64,000 nt of DNA from Burkholderia latens (GCF_001718795.1 NZ_CP013435.1:434001-498000); one strand, 5' to 3'. Positions 39,436 to 48,898 are shown, counted from the first letter of the stretch. Translations and numbers: made by a program. The notes: generated by a model from the letters alone, not told the origin.

Positions 39436-40593
39436 TCACTCGGCCTGCAGCTTCCACTTGCCGTCGACGATCTGCACCATCACGCGCGCACGCGTATCGA
39501 AACCGTTGTGGTCGGTCGGCGTCATGTTGATCACGCCGTGCGACACCGGCAGATCCTTTACGCTCTCGAGCGACGCGCGCAGCGCCTCGCGAAATGCTTC
39601 GGTTCCCGGCTGGCCCTTCTTCAGCGCGTCCGGAATCGCCCGCTGCAGCAGCAGCCCCGCATCCCATGCATGCCCGCCGAAGGTCGACAGCGAGCCCGCG
39701 CCGTACGCCTTCTCGTACGCCGCCTTGTAGCCGAGCGCCGGCTTCTTCACCGGGTTCGAATCCGGCAGCTGGTCAGTCACCAGCACCGGGCCCGCCGGCA
39801 GGATCTCGCCTTCGCAGTCCTTGCCGCATACGCGCAGGAAGTCGTTGTTCGCGACGCCGTGCGTCTGGTAGACCTTGCCTTTGTAGCCGCGCTCCTTCAG
39901 CGTCTTCGCCGGCAGCGCGGCTGGCGTGCCGGAGCCGGCGATCAGCACCGCGTCCGGATTCGAGCCCATCAGCTTCAGCACCTGCCCCATCACCGACGCG
40001 TCGGTTCGGTTGTAGCGCTCGCTCGACACGACCTTCAGGCCGTTCTTCGCAGCGGCCGCATCGAACGTCTTGTACCAGCTGTCGCCATACGCATCGGCAA
40101 AGCCGATGAAGCCGACTGTCTTCACGCCGTGCTTCGCCATGTACCCGGCGATCGCGTCGGCCATCAGCTGATCGTTCTGCGGCACCTTGAACATCCATGC
40201 GCGTTTCGCGTCCATCGGCGCGATGATCTGCGCACTCGCGGCGAGCGAGATCGTCGGCGTCTTGCCCTGCGACACGGGGTCGAGCATCGCCAGCGAGTTC
40301 GGTGTCACCGAGGAACCGATGATCGCGTCGACGTGATCCTCGTCGATCAGCTTGCGCACGTTCTGCACCGCGCGGCTGGTGTCGGACGCATCGTCGAGCA
40401 CGATGTACTGGACGCTCTTGCCCGCGATTTCTTTCGGCAGCAACGCGATCGTGTTCTTTTCCGGAATTCCGAGCGACGCGGCCGGCCCCGTGGCCGACAG
40501 CGTGACGCCGATCTTCACCTGCGCCGACGCCGTGGCCGCCGCACACACGAGGCCCGCGGCAAGCAGAACCTCCATCCATCGATTCATCTTCAT
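39436..40593 (-). CDS. LivK-type periplasmic binding protein, system 1
   Basis: 385 residues with a signal peptide (MKMNRWMEVLLAAGLVCAAATASA) and the type-I binding fold: VKIGVTLSATGPAASLGIPE, IGSSVTPNSLAM, WMFKVPQNDQLMADAI, GFIGFADAYGDSW. The ligand pocket resembles LivJ/LivK proteins but the substrate could also be an aromatic acid or amide. It is the first gene of liv system 1, 195 bp before livH. Confidence 0.88.
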   Translation of the reverse strand: MKMNRWMEVLLAAGLVCAAATASAQVKIGVTLSATGPAASLGIPEKNTIALLPKEIAGKSVQYIVLDDASDTSRAVQNVRKLIDEDHVDAIIGSSVTPNSLAMLDPVSQGKTPTISLAASAQIIAPMDAKRAWMFKVPQNDQLMADAIAGYMAKHGVKTVGFIGFADAYGDSWYKTFDAAAAKNGLKVVSSERYNRTDASVMGQVLKLMGSNPDAVLIAGSGTPAALPAKTLKERGYKGKVYQTHGVANNDFLRVCGKDCEGEILPAGPVLVTDQLPDSNPVKKPALGYKAAYEKAYGAGSLSTFGGHAWDAGLLLQRAIPDALKKGQPGTEAFREALRASLESVKDLPVSHGVINMTPTDHNGFDTRARVMVQIVDGKWKLQAE

Positions 40594-40660
40594 TTACGTT
40601 GTCTCCAAACGCTGCTCGAAAAATCCGCGGGTCGCTCGGCGGCTCCCGGTCCCCAAACAA

Positions 40661-40674
40661 GTTAATACATTAAC
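40661..40674. promoter_or_regulatory. Palindrome upstream of liv system 1
   Basis: GTTAATACATTAAC (6-bp arms, 2-bp centre) lies 68 bp upstream of the binding-protein start in an otherwise GC-rich gap. It is a plausible operator or promoter element. Confidence 0.35.
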
Positions 40675-41446
40675 TATCTCGTCATACCGCGTCTACGCTC
40701 GTTTTCCCGTGAACCGGCGGCGCCGCGATGAACCGCGCGGGCACCGCGCACGTGCGCGACCGTATCCGTCGAAACGGCCGTCCGGCGGCCACGATGCACG
40801 CCGGCAGTGTCGTCCGGATGAAGCAAGCGTCGAAAGGCCGTGGTGCGCGACACGCGACCGATGGGAATGCAACGACCGCGCGAAGGCCGGGCGGCCGTGG
40901 CCGGCGGGGCCACATGCAAGAATGGCGTAACGTCGAAGAACCGGCAGTTCATGCGCACGCAACGGCGAACGACGGCGCGCACGGCGCAGTGGATGCGCAC
41001 GCAATGACCGGCGCGGCTGCCGACACCGTCGCGGCTCGCGCCGAGACGCGTATGCCACCCGCAGGACGGCCGGCGACAGCCCGGGCATGCCGATGCTTGC
41101 CCGACACCGAACGACAGGCGCCCACGCCCGCTCGTGCCCCGATCCATCGTGCTGCGCTTGTCATCCAACCGTACTCCCTCTTCTGCATTGTGCTTGTAGG
41201 AGAACTGCCGACCGATTTTCCCGACCGCGCGGTCGGCGAAAGCTGAGTGTAACGGACCCGTTTTGCGCACGCTAACCGGGTAAGCCCGAACGACGATCGG
41301 CGCCACGGGCGCGAGCGACGGGCAGCATCGGACAAAAAGAAAACGGGGGACGGATTAAGTGCCGGCGCGGCAAGACGCGGCTGGGGCGCGGAGAACGCGG
41401 CGGCCCTCGTCTGCACCATCGACGGAAATTCGCGCACGCAAATGAA

Positions 41447-41479
41447 AAAGCGCTGTTGGATTCCGTCCAACAGCGCTTT
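41447..41479 (-). terminator. Strong intrinsic terminator, minus strand
   Basis: The 14-bp perfect stem with a 5-nt loop is followed by T5 on the minus strand (A-tract 41445-41449). It is one of the longest terminator stems in the window. Confidence 0.9.
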
Positions 41480-41556
41480 GGGGTCCGGGCACTTTGTGCC
41501 TCGATTGTCTCCTCGTTCTCCACCTGCAAATTCGTTTCGCGGTGCATCAGAACTGA
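41447..41556 (-). ncRNA. Candidate small RNA ending in a strong terminator
   Basis: A perfect 14-bp stem (41447-41460 with 41466-41479, 5-nt loop) is followed by T5 on the minus strand. About 90 bp upstream on that strand is a promoter-like pair, TTGTCG (41590-41585) and TTAATC/TTTAAT (near 41564-41569), with 15-16 bp spacing. This would yield a transcript of roughly 110 nt. The alternative is that the hairpin simply ends the liv system 2 operon 260 bp downstream of livM. Confidence 0.35.
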
Positions 41557-41739
41557 AACGAAGATTAAAGGAGCTTTCACGGTGCGACAACTTAGCATTT
41601 ACCCCTATGGTGCATCGCCGCACGAAAATGGGGCACCAGTGCCACTGCACGGCGCCGGCCGATGCGCGTCGCGGCACCGTTTCCGACCGCACGCGATGGT
41701 GCCTCGCACCAACACGGCCCGACTACACGCGCGACGCGC

Positions 41740-42717
41740 TCACGACGGCCGGAGCGTCTTGACTCGCGCAACCATCTCGCCGACGATCCCGCGCCGAAAC
41801 GCAAGCACGCATGCGATGAAAATCAGCCCGGTGACGATCGTCGCCGATTCGCCGAGCGAATGAAACCAGCCGATCCCGGTGATCGACGCAAGCCATTCGC
41901 CGATGTCGCCGAGCCGGTCCTCGAGCGCGACGATCAGCGCCGCGCCGAGCAGCGGCCCAAACAGCGTGCCCATCCCGCCCACGAGCGTCATCAGCACGAC
42001 GAGCCCGGACATCGTCCAGTACGCGTCCGACAGTGTCTCGAAGCCAAGCACCAGCACCTTCAGCGAACCGGCAAGCCCTGCGAGCGCCGCCGACAGAATG
42101 AACGCGAGCAGCTTGAAGCGATCGGTGTCGTAGCCGAGCGAGATCGCGCGCGCCTCGTTCTCCTTGATCGCGACGAGCACCTGGCCGAACGGCGAATGCA
42201 CGATCCGCACGATGAACGCGCACGCGGCGACGATCACCGCGAGCACGACGTAGTACAGCGCGATGTCGTTCGACAGGTCGAGCACGCCGAACAGGCGGCC
42301 GCGCGGCACGCCCTGCAGCCCGTCCTCGCCGTGCGTGAACGGCGCCTGCAGATAGATAAAGTACACCATCTGCGCGAATGCGAGCGTAATCATCGCGAAA
42401 TAGATCCCCTGGCGGCGGATCGCGAACAGCCCGACGACGAGGCCGAGCATCGTCGCCGCGGCTGTGCCGACGAGCACGCCGAGTTCGGGCGTGAAACCGA
42501 GCGTCTGGATTGCATAGCCCGTCGTGTAGCCGGCGGTCGCGAGGAACATTGCATGGCCGAACGACAGCAGCCCCGTATAGCCGATCAGCAGGTTGAACGC
42601 GGCCGCAAACAGCGCGAACGCGAGCACCTTCATCACGAATACCGGATACGCGCCGACGAACGGCGCCGCGAGCAGTGCGGCGAGCAGCACGCCGTAGAGC
42701 ACTTTTCTCTGCATCAT
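41740..42717 (-). CDS. livM: LivM-type permease, system 2
   Basis: 325 residues from the ATG at 42717, which overlaps the livH stop as ATGA. Multiple membrane helices, NLLIGYTGLLSFGHAMFLATAGY near the N-terminus and the cytoplasmic coupling loop AIKENEARAISLGYD mark LivM. It is the last gene of liv system 2, separate from its ATPase, unlike system 1. Confidence 0.93.
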   Translation of the reverse strand: MMQRKVLYGVLLAALLAAPFVGAYPVFVMKVLAFALFAAAFNLLIGYTGLLSFGHAMFLATAGYTTGYAIQTLGFTPELGVLVGTAAATMLGLVVGLFAIRRQGIYFAMITLAFAQMVYFIYLQAPFTHGEDGLQGVPRGRLFGVLDLSNDIALYYVVLAVIVAACAFIVRIVHSPFGQVLVAIKENEARAISLGYDTDRFKLLAFILSAALAGLAGSLKVLVLGFETLSDAYWTMSGLVVLMTLVGGMGTLFGPLLGAALIVALEDRLGDIGEWLASITGIGWFHSLGESATIVTGLIFIACVLAFRRGIVGEMVARVKTLRPS

Positions 42718-43598
42718 TTTTCCTTGCCGAACAGGCCCGCCGGGCGGATCAGCAGCACGATCGCCATGATCACGAACACGACCGTGGCCGACGCTTCCGG
42801 ATAGAACACGCGCGTGAAGCCTTCGATCACGCCGAGCAGCAGCCCGGTGATGATCGAACCGAGGATCGATCCCATCCCGCCGATCACGACCACCGCGAAC
42901 ACGGTGATGATCATCGGCTGCCCCATCAGCGGCGACACCTGAATGACCGGCGCGGCGAGCACGCCCGCGAACGCCGCGAGCGCTACGCCGAAGCCGTAGG
43001 TGAGCGTGATCATCATCGGCACGTTCACCCCGAATGCCTCGACGAGCTTCGGGTTCTCGGTGCCGGCGCGCAGATACGCGCCCAGGCGCGTCTTCTCGAT
43101 CACGAACCAGGTCGCGAGACACACCGCAAGCGACGCGACGACCACCCACGCGCGGTAGTTCGGCAGGAACATGAAGCCGAGATTCGTCGCGCCGGACAGC
43201 TGCGACGGCACGTCGTACGGCTGGCCCGACGATCCGTAGATCGACCGGAACACGCCTTCGACGACGAGCGTGAGCCCGAACGTGAGCAGCAGCCCGTACA
43301 GGTGATCGAGCTTGTACAGCCAGCGCAGCATCGAGCGCTCGATCAGGATCCCGAACACGCCGACGAGCACCGGCGCGAGCACGAGCATCGCCCAGTACGG
43401 CAGCCCGAAGTACGACAGCCCCATCCACGCGAGCATCGCGCCGAGCATGAACAGCGCGCCGTGCGCGAAGTTGATCACGTTGAGCAGCCCGAAGATCACC
43501 GCGAGCCCGAGGCTCAGGATCGCGTAGAACGAGCCGTTGACGAGCCCGAGCAGCAGCTGGCTCAGCATCGCCGGCAACGGAATGCCAAAGATTTCCAT
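42714..43598 (-). CDS. livH: LivH-type permease, system 2
   Basis: 294 residues from the ATG at 43598 (MEIFGIPLPAMLSQLLLGLVNGSFYAILSLGLAVIFGLLNVINFAHGA, the family N-terminus). The coupling loop AGTENPKLVEAFGVNVP and the C-terminal GGMGSILGSIITGLLLGVIEG are present. It forms the channel with LivM. Confidence 0.94.
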   Translation of the reverse strand: MEIFGIPLPAMLSQLLLGLVNGSFYAILSLGLAVIFGLLNVINFAHGALFMLGAMLAWMGLSYFGLPYWAMLVLAPVLVGVFGILIERSMLRWLYKLDHLYGLLLTFGLTLVVEGVFRSIYGSSGQPYDVPSQLSGATNLGFMFLPNYRAWVVVASLAVCLATWFVIEKTRLGAYLRAGTENPKLVEAFGVNVPMMITLTYGFGVALAAFAGVLAAPVIQVSPLMGQPMIITVFAVVVIGGMGSILGSIITGLLLGVIEGFTRVFYPEASATVVFVIMAIVLLIRPAGLFGKEK

Positions 43599-43713
43599 CG
43601 ACTTAGCCGTCAGTGTGAGTTTCGTTGCGTGCGCAACCGTCAGGCGGTCGCGCACGCGGGCGGTGCGGCGCGCGCATCGCTACGCCCGCCGCCGCGCCGC
43701 GCGACGCCCCGCT

Positions 43714-44913
43714 TCACTTCCACAGCGCGCAGCGCGTCTCCTGCTTCGTACCGAACGCCTGCTCGCCAGGAATCGTCGCAAGCACCTTGTAGTAGTCCCA
43801 CGGCTCCTTCGATTCCGACGGCTTCTTCACTTCCATCAGATACATGTCGTGAATCATGCTGCCGTCCTGGCGGATGTAGCCCTTCGCGTAGAAGTCGCTG
43901 ATCTTCATCTTCTTCAGCTCGGCCATCACCTTGTCGGAGTCGGTCGTGCCGGCCGCCTGCACGGCTTTCAGGTAGGTCGTCACCGACGAGTAATCGGCCG
44001 CCTGCAGGCTCGACGGCATCTTCTTCATCTTGCCGAAGTAGCGCTGCGCCCACTGGCGCGACGCCGCATCGCGGTTCCAGTACCAGCTGTCGGTCAGCAC
44101 GAGGCCCTGCGTCGTGTCGAGGCCGAGGCTGTGCACGTCGTCGATGAACATCAGCAGCGCGGCGATCTTCATCGTCTTCGTGATGCCGAACTCCTTCGCG
44201 GCCTTGATCGAGTTGATGGTGTCGCCGCCCGCGTTCGCGAGGCCGAGAATCTGCGCCTTCGACGATTGCGCCTGCAACAGGAACGACGAGAAGTCCGACG
44301 CGGACAGCGGGTGGCGCACCGCGCCGAGCACCTGGCCGCCGTTCGCCTTCACGACGTCGGACGTGTTCTTCTCGAGCGCCTTGCCGAACGCGTAGTCGGC
44401 GGTCAGGAAGAACCAGCTCTTGCCGCCCTGCTTCACGACTGCCGAGCCGGTTCCCTTCGCGAGCGCCATCGTGTCGTACGCGTAGTGAACCGTGTACGGC
44501 GTGCACTGCTCGTTGGTCAGCGTGTCGGCGCCCGCCCCGATGTTGATGTAGACCTTCTTCTTCTCGGCCGCGACCTGGTTCATCGACAGCGCGGTCGCGG
44601 AGTTCGTGCCGCCGACCAGCAGGTCGAGGCCGCCGCGGTCCATCCATTCGCGCGCCTTCGACGCGGCGATGTCCGCCTTGTTCTGGTGGTCGGCATAAAC
44701 GACTTCGATCGGCTTGCCGAGCACCTTGCCGCCGAAATCGGCGACGGCCATCCGGATCGCCTCGAGGCCGCCCTGTCCGTCGATGTCCGCGTAAAGCCCC
44801 GACATGTCGGTGATGAAACCGATCTTCACGCTATCAGCGGCGTGTGCGGCGCCGGCGGTGAACGCTGCGGTCGCGACCGCCAGACACGCGTGTGCGAGGG
44901 TCTTCATTTTCAT
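43714..44913 (-). CDS. LivK-type periplasmic binding protein, system 2
   Basis: 399 residues with a signal peptide ending near AGAAHA. The mature start ADSVKIGFITDMSGLYADIDGQGGLEAIRMA and DLLVGGTNSATALSMNQVA place it in the branched-chain/amide-binding group. These proteins often bind aromatic acids or urea-like compounds rather than leucine, so substrate is uncertain. It lies between livF and livH. Confidence 0.88.
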   Translation of the reverse strand: MKMKTLAHACLAVATAAFTAGAAHAADSVKIGFITDMSGLYADIDGQGGLEAIRMAVADFGGKVLGKPIEVVYADHQNKADIAASKAREWMDRGGLDLLVGGTNSATALSMNQVAAEKKKVYINIGAGADTLTNEQCTPYTVHYAYDTMALAKGTGSAVVKQGGKSWFFLTADYAFGKALEKNTSDVVKANGGQVLGAVRHPLSASDFSSFLLQAQSSKAQILGLANAGGDTINSIKAAKEFGITKTMKIAALLMFIDDVHSLGLDTTQGLVLTDSWYWNRDAASRQWAQRYFGKMKKMPSSLQAADYSSVTTYLKAVQAAGTTDSDKVMAELKKMKISDFYAKGYIRQDGSMIHDMYLMEVKKPSESKEPWDYYKVLATIPGEQAFGTKQETRCALWK

Positions 44914-44990
44914 TGACGTCTCCTGTTGTTCTGTTGCGTTGTGGTTGTTCGAGGGCCGCCACGGCTAGCGGCAAGGGAAACGGGGCGGCG

Positions 44991-45746
44991 TCACACCCCA
45001 AGCAGGTCGTGAAGAATCGGCATCTTGCCTTCCAGTTCGGACGAACGGAAATGCTCGACGATGCGGCCGTGCTCCATCACGTAGAAGCGATCGGCGAGCG
45101 GCGCGGCGAAACGGAAATTCTGTTCGACCATCACCACCGTATAGCCGCGTGCCTTCAGCGCGACGATCATCCGCGCGAGCGCCTGCACGATCACCGGTGC
45201 GAGGCCTTCGGAAATTTCGTCGAGCAGCAGCAGGTTCGCGCCGGTGCGCAGGATCCGCGCGACCGCGAGCATTTGCTGCTCGCCGCCGGAAAGCCGCGTG
45301 CCCTGGCTCTGCCGGCGCGACGCGAGATTCGGAAACATCGCGTAGATCTCGTCGAGCGACATCGCGTGTTCGCGCGGGCCGATCGGCGGCGGCAGCATCA
45401 GGTTCTCCTCGCAGGACAGGCTCGAGAAGATCCCGCGTTCCTCCGGGCAGTAGCCGACGCCGAAATGCGCAATGCGATGCGTGGGCAGGCCGATCGTCTC
45501 GTTGCCTGCGACCTTGATCGAGCCGCTGCGGCGGCCGGTGAGGCCCATGATCGCGCGCAGCGTCGTGGTGCGGCCCGCGCCGTTGCGGCCGAGCAGCGTG
45601 ACGACCTCGCCTCGATGAACGGTCAGGTCGACGCCGTGCAGTATGTGCGATTCCCCGTACCAGGCCTCGAGCCCCGCGATCTCCAGCGCGGGCGTGCCGC
45701 TTTCGACGCCGCTCAATTCGCGCTCCTCCCGTTCGCTGTGCTTCAT
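44991..45746 (-). CDS. livF: LivF-type ABC ATPase, system 2, with arginine in Walker A
   Basis: 251 residues. The Walker A reads GRNGAGRTTT, with arginine at residue 59 where lysine is expected (codon CGC, 45570-45572). The signature LSGGEQQMLAVARIL and Walker B LLLLDEISEGLAP are normal. It has an unusual charged N-terminal extension (about 20 residues). Start overlaps the livG stop as ATGA. If arginine impairs ATP binding, LivG would carry the main catalytic load; some LivF paralogues are known to me with arginine here, so this may be a tolerated variant. Confidence 0.92.
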   Translation of the reverse strand: MKHSEREERELSGVESGTPALEIAGLEAWYGESHILHGVDLTVHRGEVVTLLGRNGAGRTTTLRAIMGLTGRRSGSIKVAGNETIGLPTHRIAHFGVGYCPEERGIFSSLSCEENLMLPPPIGPREHAMSLDEIYAMFPNLASRRQSQGTRLSGGEQQMLAVARILRTGANLLLLDEISEGLAPVIVQALARMIVALKARGYTVVMVEQNFRFAAPLADRFYVMEHGRIVEHFRSSELEGKMPILHDLLGV

Positions 45747-46522
45747 GCGTGCGCCCCCGCGAGCGCCGCGTCGGCGCTGCCCATGTACGCTTCGATCACG
45801 AGCGGATTCTTCGACACTTCCGCATACGAGCCCTCGGCCAGCACCTCGCCGCGCTGCAGGACGGTGATCGTGTCGGAAATGCCCGCGATCACGTTCATGT
45901 TGTGCTCGACCATCAGGATCGTGCGGCCGCTCGCGACTTTCTTGATCAGCGCGGTCACGCGATCGACGTCCTCGTGTCCCATCCCCTGCGTGGGCTCGTC
46001 GAGCAGCATCAGTTCGGGTTCCATCGCGAGCGTCGTCGCGATCTCGAGCGCGCGCTTGCGGCCATACGCGAGCTCCACGGTCGGCACGTGCGCGAAATCG
46101 GTGAGGCCGACCTGCGTGAGCAGGTCCATCGCGCGATCGTCGAGACGCCGCAACGTGCGCTCGCTGCGCCAGAAATGGAATTCGGTTCCGAGCGCGCGCT
46201 GCAGGCCGATGCGCACGTTCTGCAATGCGGTCAGGTGCGGGAATACCGCGGAGATCTGGAACGAGCGGATGATGCCGCGGCGCGCGACCTGCGCGGGCCG
46301 CTCGTCGGTGATGTCGATGCCGTTGAAGACGATCTGGCCGGCCGTCGGTGTCAGGAACTTGGTCAGCAGGTTGAAGCAGGTGGTCTTGCCCGCGCCGTTC
46401 GGTCCGATCAACGCATGGATCGCGCCGCGGCGCACACGCAGGTTCACACCGTTGACGGCGGTGAAGCCCCTGAATTCCTTCGTCAGGCCGCGTGTTTCCA
46501 GAATCGTGTCGCCGAGAATCAT
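45743..46522 (-). CDS. livG: LivG-type ABC ATPase, system 2
   Basis: 259 residues with Walker A GPNGAGKTTCFNLLTKFL, a LAYGRKRALEIATTLAM signature segment typical of LivG, and Walker B LMLLDEPTQGM. It is the first gene of liv system 2 (livG-livF-livK-livH-livM), an order in which the ATPases precede the permeases. Confidence 0.94.
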   Translation of the reverse strand: MILGDTILETRGLTKEFRGFTAVNGVNLRVRRGAIHALIGPNGAGKTTCFNLLTKFLTPTAGQIVFNGIDITDERPAQVARRGIIRSFQISAVFPHLTALQNVRIGLQRALGTEFHFWRSERTLRRLDDRAMDLLTQVGLTDFAHVPTVELAYGRKRALEIATTLAMEPELMLLDEPTQGMGHEDVDRVTALIKKVASGRTILMVEHNMNVIAGISDTITVLQRGEVLAEGSYAEVSKNPLVIEAYMGSADAALAGAHA

Positions 46523-47036
46523 GTTCCCTTCCGTACGAAGTCAGGCGAAGCACCGGGGAGATTCGCGCAAGCGGCCGCGAGCAGTTCAGCGGATGAGCGG
46601 GCTGTCCCCGGACGCCGTAGTACGCATCGAGGGTGGTCTCCCGCGCCGACGCGTATGCACACTGCTGGCCATTGTCGCCCCGTTGGTGCAGTGCAATCAT
46701 CGGGATTTGCACTTATAGGGCTGGCCACCATATAGGACGCGGACGCGCATGAATCGTCGATGTTTTTTTGATGCGCGCAGTACCGGTGCACGCGCGTGCG
46801 CACGGTGCGTGCCTGTGTGCAGCGTGTGCACGGCGCGCACGTATGCGGGGCGCCGCTCGTCATGTCGTCGCGCAGCACAGTGCCGCGTGCGGGCACGGCG
46901 CGCTGCGAAAGGACGGCTCATTTCAGGTCGTCGCTGCCGCGCGGCACGTCGCGTACGCGCACGCTTGCTTCGCATCGCGAAGGAGAACCGGCGAACGCAC
47001 GGATTGCCGGCTACTGTCGTGCGCGCCGGCGTCGTG
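46523..47036. other. Gap between GMC oxidoreductase and livG
   Basis: 514 bp with no supported gene. It contains the inverted repeat at 46690-46713 and an alternating purine-pyrimidine, GTGC-rich stretch (about 46786-46856) that could adopt Z-form DNA. Confidence 0.5.
46690..46713. promoter_or_regulatory. Inverted repeat upstream of liv system 2
   Basis: AGTGCAA (46690-46696) and TTGCACT (46707-46713) are perfect inverted arms 17 bp centre to centre, about 170 bp upstream of livG. The spacing fits a dimeric regulator. Confidence 0.4.
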
Positions 47037-48722
47037 TCACGCGGCCGTCATCGCCGCTTCCGTTCGAACCTGCGTCGCTTCTTGCGCTGCGCGGCGATCG
47101 GCGCGAATCATGTCGCTCGCGCGCTCCGCGATCATCAGCGTCGGCGAATTCGTGTTGCCTGACGTGATCGACGGCATCACCGATGCATCGACGACCCGCA
47201 GCCCGGCGATGCCGCGCACGCGCAGCCTGCTGTCGACGACCGCACGTTCGTCGTCCGCGCGGCCCATTCGGCATGTGCCCACCGGATGGAAGATCGTCGT
47301 GCCGACCGCACCGGCCGCGGCGACAAGTTCCGCTTCGCTCTGGTACTGCGCGCCCGGCAGGATCTCCTGCGGACGATAGCGCGCGAGCGCCGGCGCGGAC
47401 GCGATCCGGCGCGTGAGGCGCAGCGCGTTCGCGGCGACATGACGATCGTGGTCCGTCGACAGGTAGTTCGGCGCGATCGTCGGCGCCACGCCCGCGTCGG
47501 GGCTCGCGATATGCACGCTGCCGCGCGAACTCGGCCGCAGATTGCAGACGGACGCCGTGAACGCGTTGAAGCTGTGCAGCGGCTCGCCGAACCGGTCGAG
47601 CGACAGCGGCTGCACGTGGTATTCGAGATCGGGACGCGTGAGCGCCGGATCGTCGAGATCGGACTTCGCGAATGCGCCAAGCTGCGACGGCGCCATCGAC
47701 ATCGGCCCGCGCTGCAGCAGCGCATATTCGGCGCCGATCATCAGCTTGCCCCACCAGTGCGCGGACAGCGTATTGAGTGTGCGCACGCCGTCGACGCGAA
47801 ATGCCATGCGCAGCTGCAGGTGGTCCTGCAGGTTCTCGCCTACGCCCGGCAGATCGTGCACGACGTCGATGCCGAGCGCGTGCAGCCGCGCGCCATCACC
47901 GACACCCGACAATTCGAGCAGCTGCGGAGAATTTACCGCGCCGGACGTGAGCAGCACTTCGGCGCGTGCCCGCGCGACGTAGTCGGTGCCTCCGCCGTGA
48001 TACTCGACACCGATCGCGCGCCGCCCGTCGAAGACCACGCGCTGCGCATGCGCGCCCGTGATCACGGTCAGGTTCGGGCGCGTCATCGCGGGCTTCAGGA
48101 ATGCCTTCGACGTATTCCAGCGCACGCCGCGCTTCTGGTTCACCTCGAAATAACCGACGCCGGTGTTGTCGCCGCGATTGAAATCGTCGGTGGCAGGGAT
48201 ACCCGTTTGCTGCGCGGCCTGCGCGAACGATTCGAGAATCTCCCAACGCAGGCGCTGCTTCTCTACGCGCCAGTAGCCGCCGGCGCCGTGCGCGTCGCTC
48301 GCGCCCGCGTGGTGGTCCTCGCTGCGCTTGAAGATCGGCAGCACGCTGTCCCACGACCAGCCGGCGTCGCCGGTTACCTGCGCCCAGCCGTCGTAATCCT
48401 CGCGCTGGCCGCGCATGTAGATCATCCCGTTGATCGACGAGCAGCCGCCGAGCACGCGCCCGCGCGGATACGACAGCGCGCGACCGTTGAGCGCCGCCTC
48501 GGGCTGCGTCTTGTAAAGCCAGTCGGTCCGCGGATTGCCGATGCAGTACAGATAGCCGACCGGGATGTGGATCCAGTGATAGTCGTCCTTGCCGCCCGCT
48601 TCGAGCAGCAGCACGCGGATCTCGGGATCCTCGGTCAGGCGGTTCGCGAGCACGCAGCCCGCAGTGCCCGCGCCGACGATCACGTAATCGAATTCGCCCT
48701 CGAGCGTGCGTTGAGTCGTCAC
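47037..48722 (-). CDS. GMC-family FAD oxidoreductase (choline dehydrogenase-like)
   Basis: 561 residues from the GTG at 48722, which has AGGAG seven bases upstream; an upstream ATG would add residues before the Rossmann motif without a Shine-Dalgarno. FAD motif DYVIVGAGTAGCVLANRLTE, GMC signature 1 (PRGRVLGGCSSINGMIYMRGQREDYD), signature 2 (LLTSGAVNSPQLLELSG) and the C-terminal catalytic HPVGTCRMG are intact. GMC enzymes oxidise alcohols. It is divergent from a LysR gene, its likely regulator, and has no betaine-aldehyde dehydrogenase neighbour, so choline is not assured. Confidence 0.88.
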   Translation of the reverse strand: MTTQRTLEGEFDYVIVGAGTAGCVLANRLTEDPEIRVLLLEAGGKDDYHWIHIPVGYLYCIGNPRTDWLYKTQPEAALNGRALSYPRGRVLGGCSSINGMIYMRGQREDYDGWAQVTGDAGWSWDSVLPIFKRSEDHHAGASDAHGAGGYWRVEKQRLRWEILESFAQAAQQTGIPATDDFNRGDNTGVGYFEVNQKRGVRWNTSKAFLKPAMTRPNLTVITGAHAQRVVFDGRRAIGVEYHGGGTDYVARARAEVLLTSGAVNSPQLLELSGVGDGARLHALGIDVVHDLPGVGENLQDHLQLRMAFRVDGVRTLNTLSAHWWGKLMIGAEYALLQRGPMSMAPSQLGAFAKSDLDDPALTRPDLEYHVQPLSLDRFGEPLHSFNAFTASVCNLRPSSRGSVHIASPDAGVAPTIAPNYLSTDHDRHVAANALRLTRRIASAPALARYRPQEILPGAQYQSEAELVAAAGAVGTTIFHPVGTCRMGRADDERAVVDSRLRVRGIAGLRVVDASVMPSITSGNTNSPTLMIAERASDMIRADRRAAQEATQVRTEAAMTAA

Positions 48723-48852
48723 GACGTGTCTCCTGATTTGTTTTGTACCGCGCGCTGTGTATCGCGCATCGATTCGGCGCGCCGCTTTCAGCATAGTGCG
48801 TCGCGGGCGGTGCGATCGAAGCAGCGTACTCCCGCTGCCGGCCGCCGATCCA

Positions 48853-48889
48853 ATGAGTTATGCTGAACTGCGTTATAAGCCGCGCTCAT
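48853..48889. promoter_or_regulatory. Candidate LysR-regulator binding region
   Basis: The divergent gap (48723-48898) contains ATGAG (48853-48857) and CTCAT (48885-48889) as distant inverted arms around TTATGCTGAACTGCGTTATAA-like sequence close to the LysR start. LysR proteins usually bind such partly symmetric sites between divergent genes. Confidence 0.3.
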
Positions 48890-48898
48890 ATCACGACA

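Larger units (their letters stand above)
40594..41739. other. Long non-coding gap between the two liv systems
   Basis: A 1146-bp interval. Frames of 60-210 codons are open on several strands but all show GC-rich arginine/alanine composition and no start signal, so I call none. It holds a palindrome upstream of liv system 1 (40661-40674) and a hairpin/terminator with a promoter-like sequence ahead of it (41447-41590) that may be a small RNA. Confidence 0.5.

Noticed and set aside
40728..41246. 172-codon plus-strand frame in the gap between the liv systems
   Set aside because: Low-complexity Arg/Ala composition, no Shine-Dalgarno and no domain; overlapping frames on the other strand look the same.
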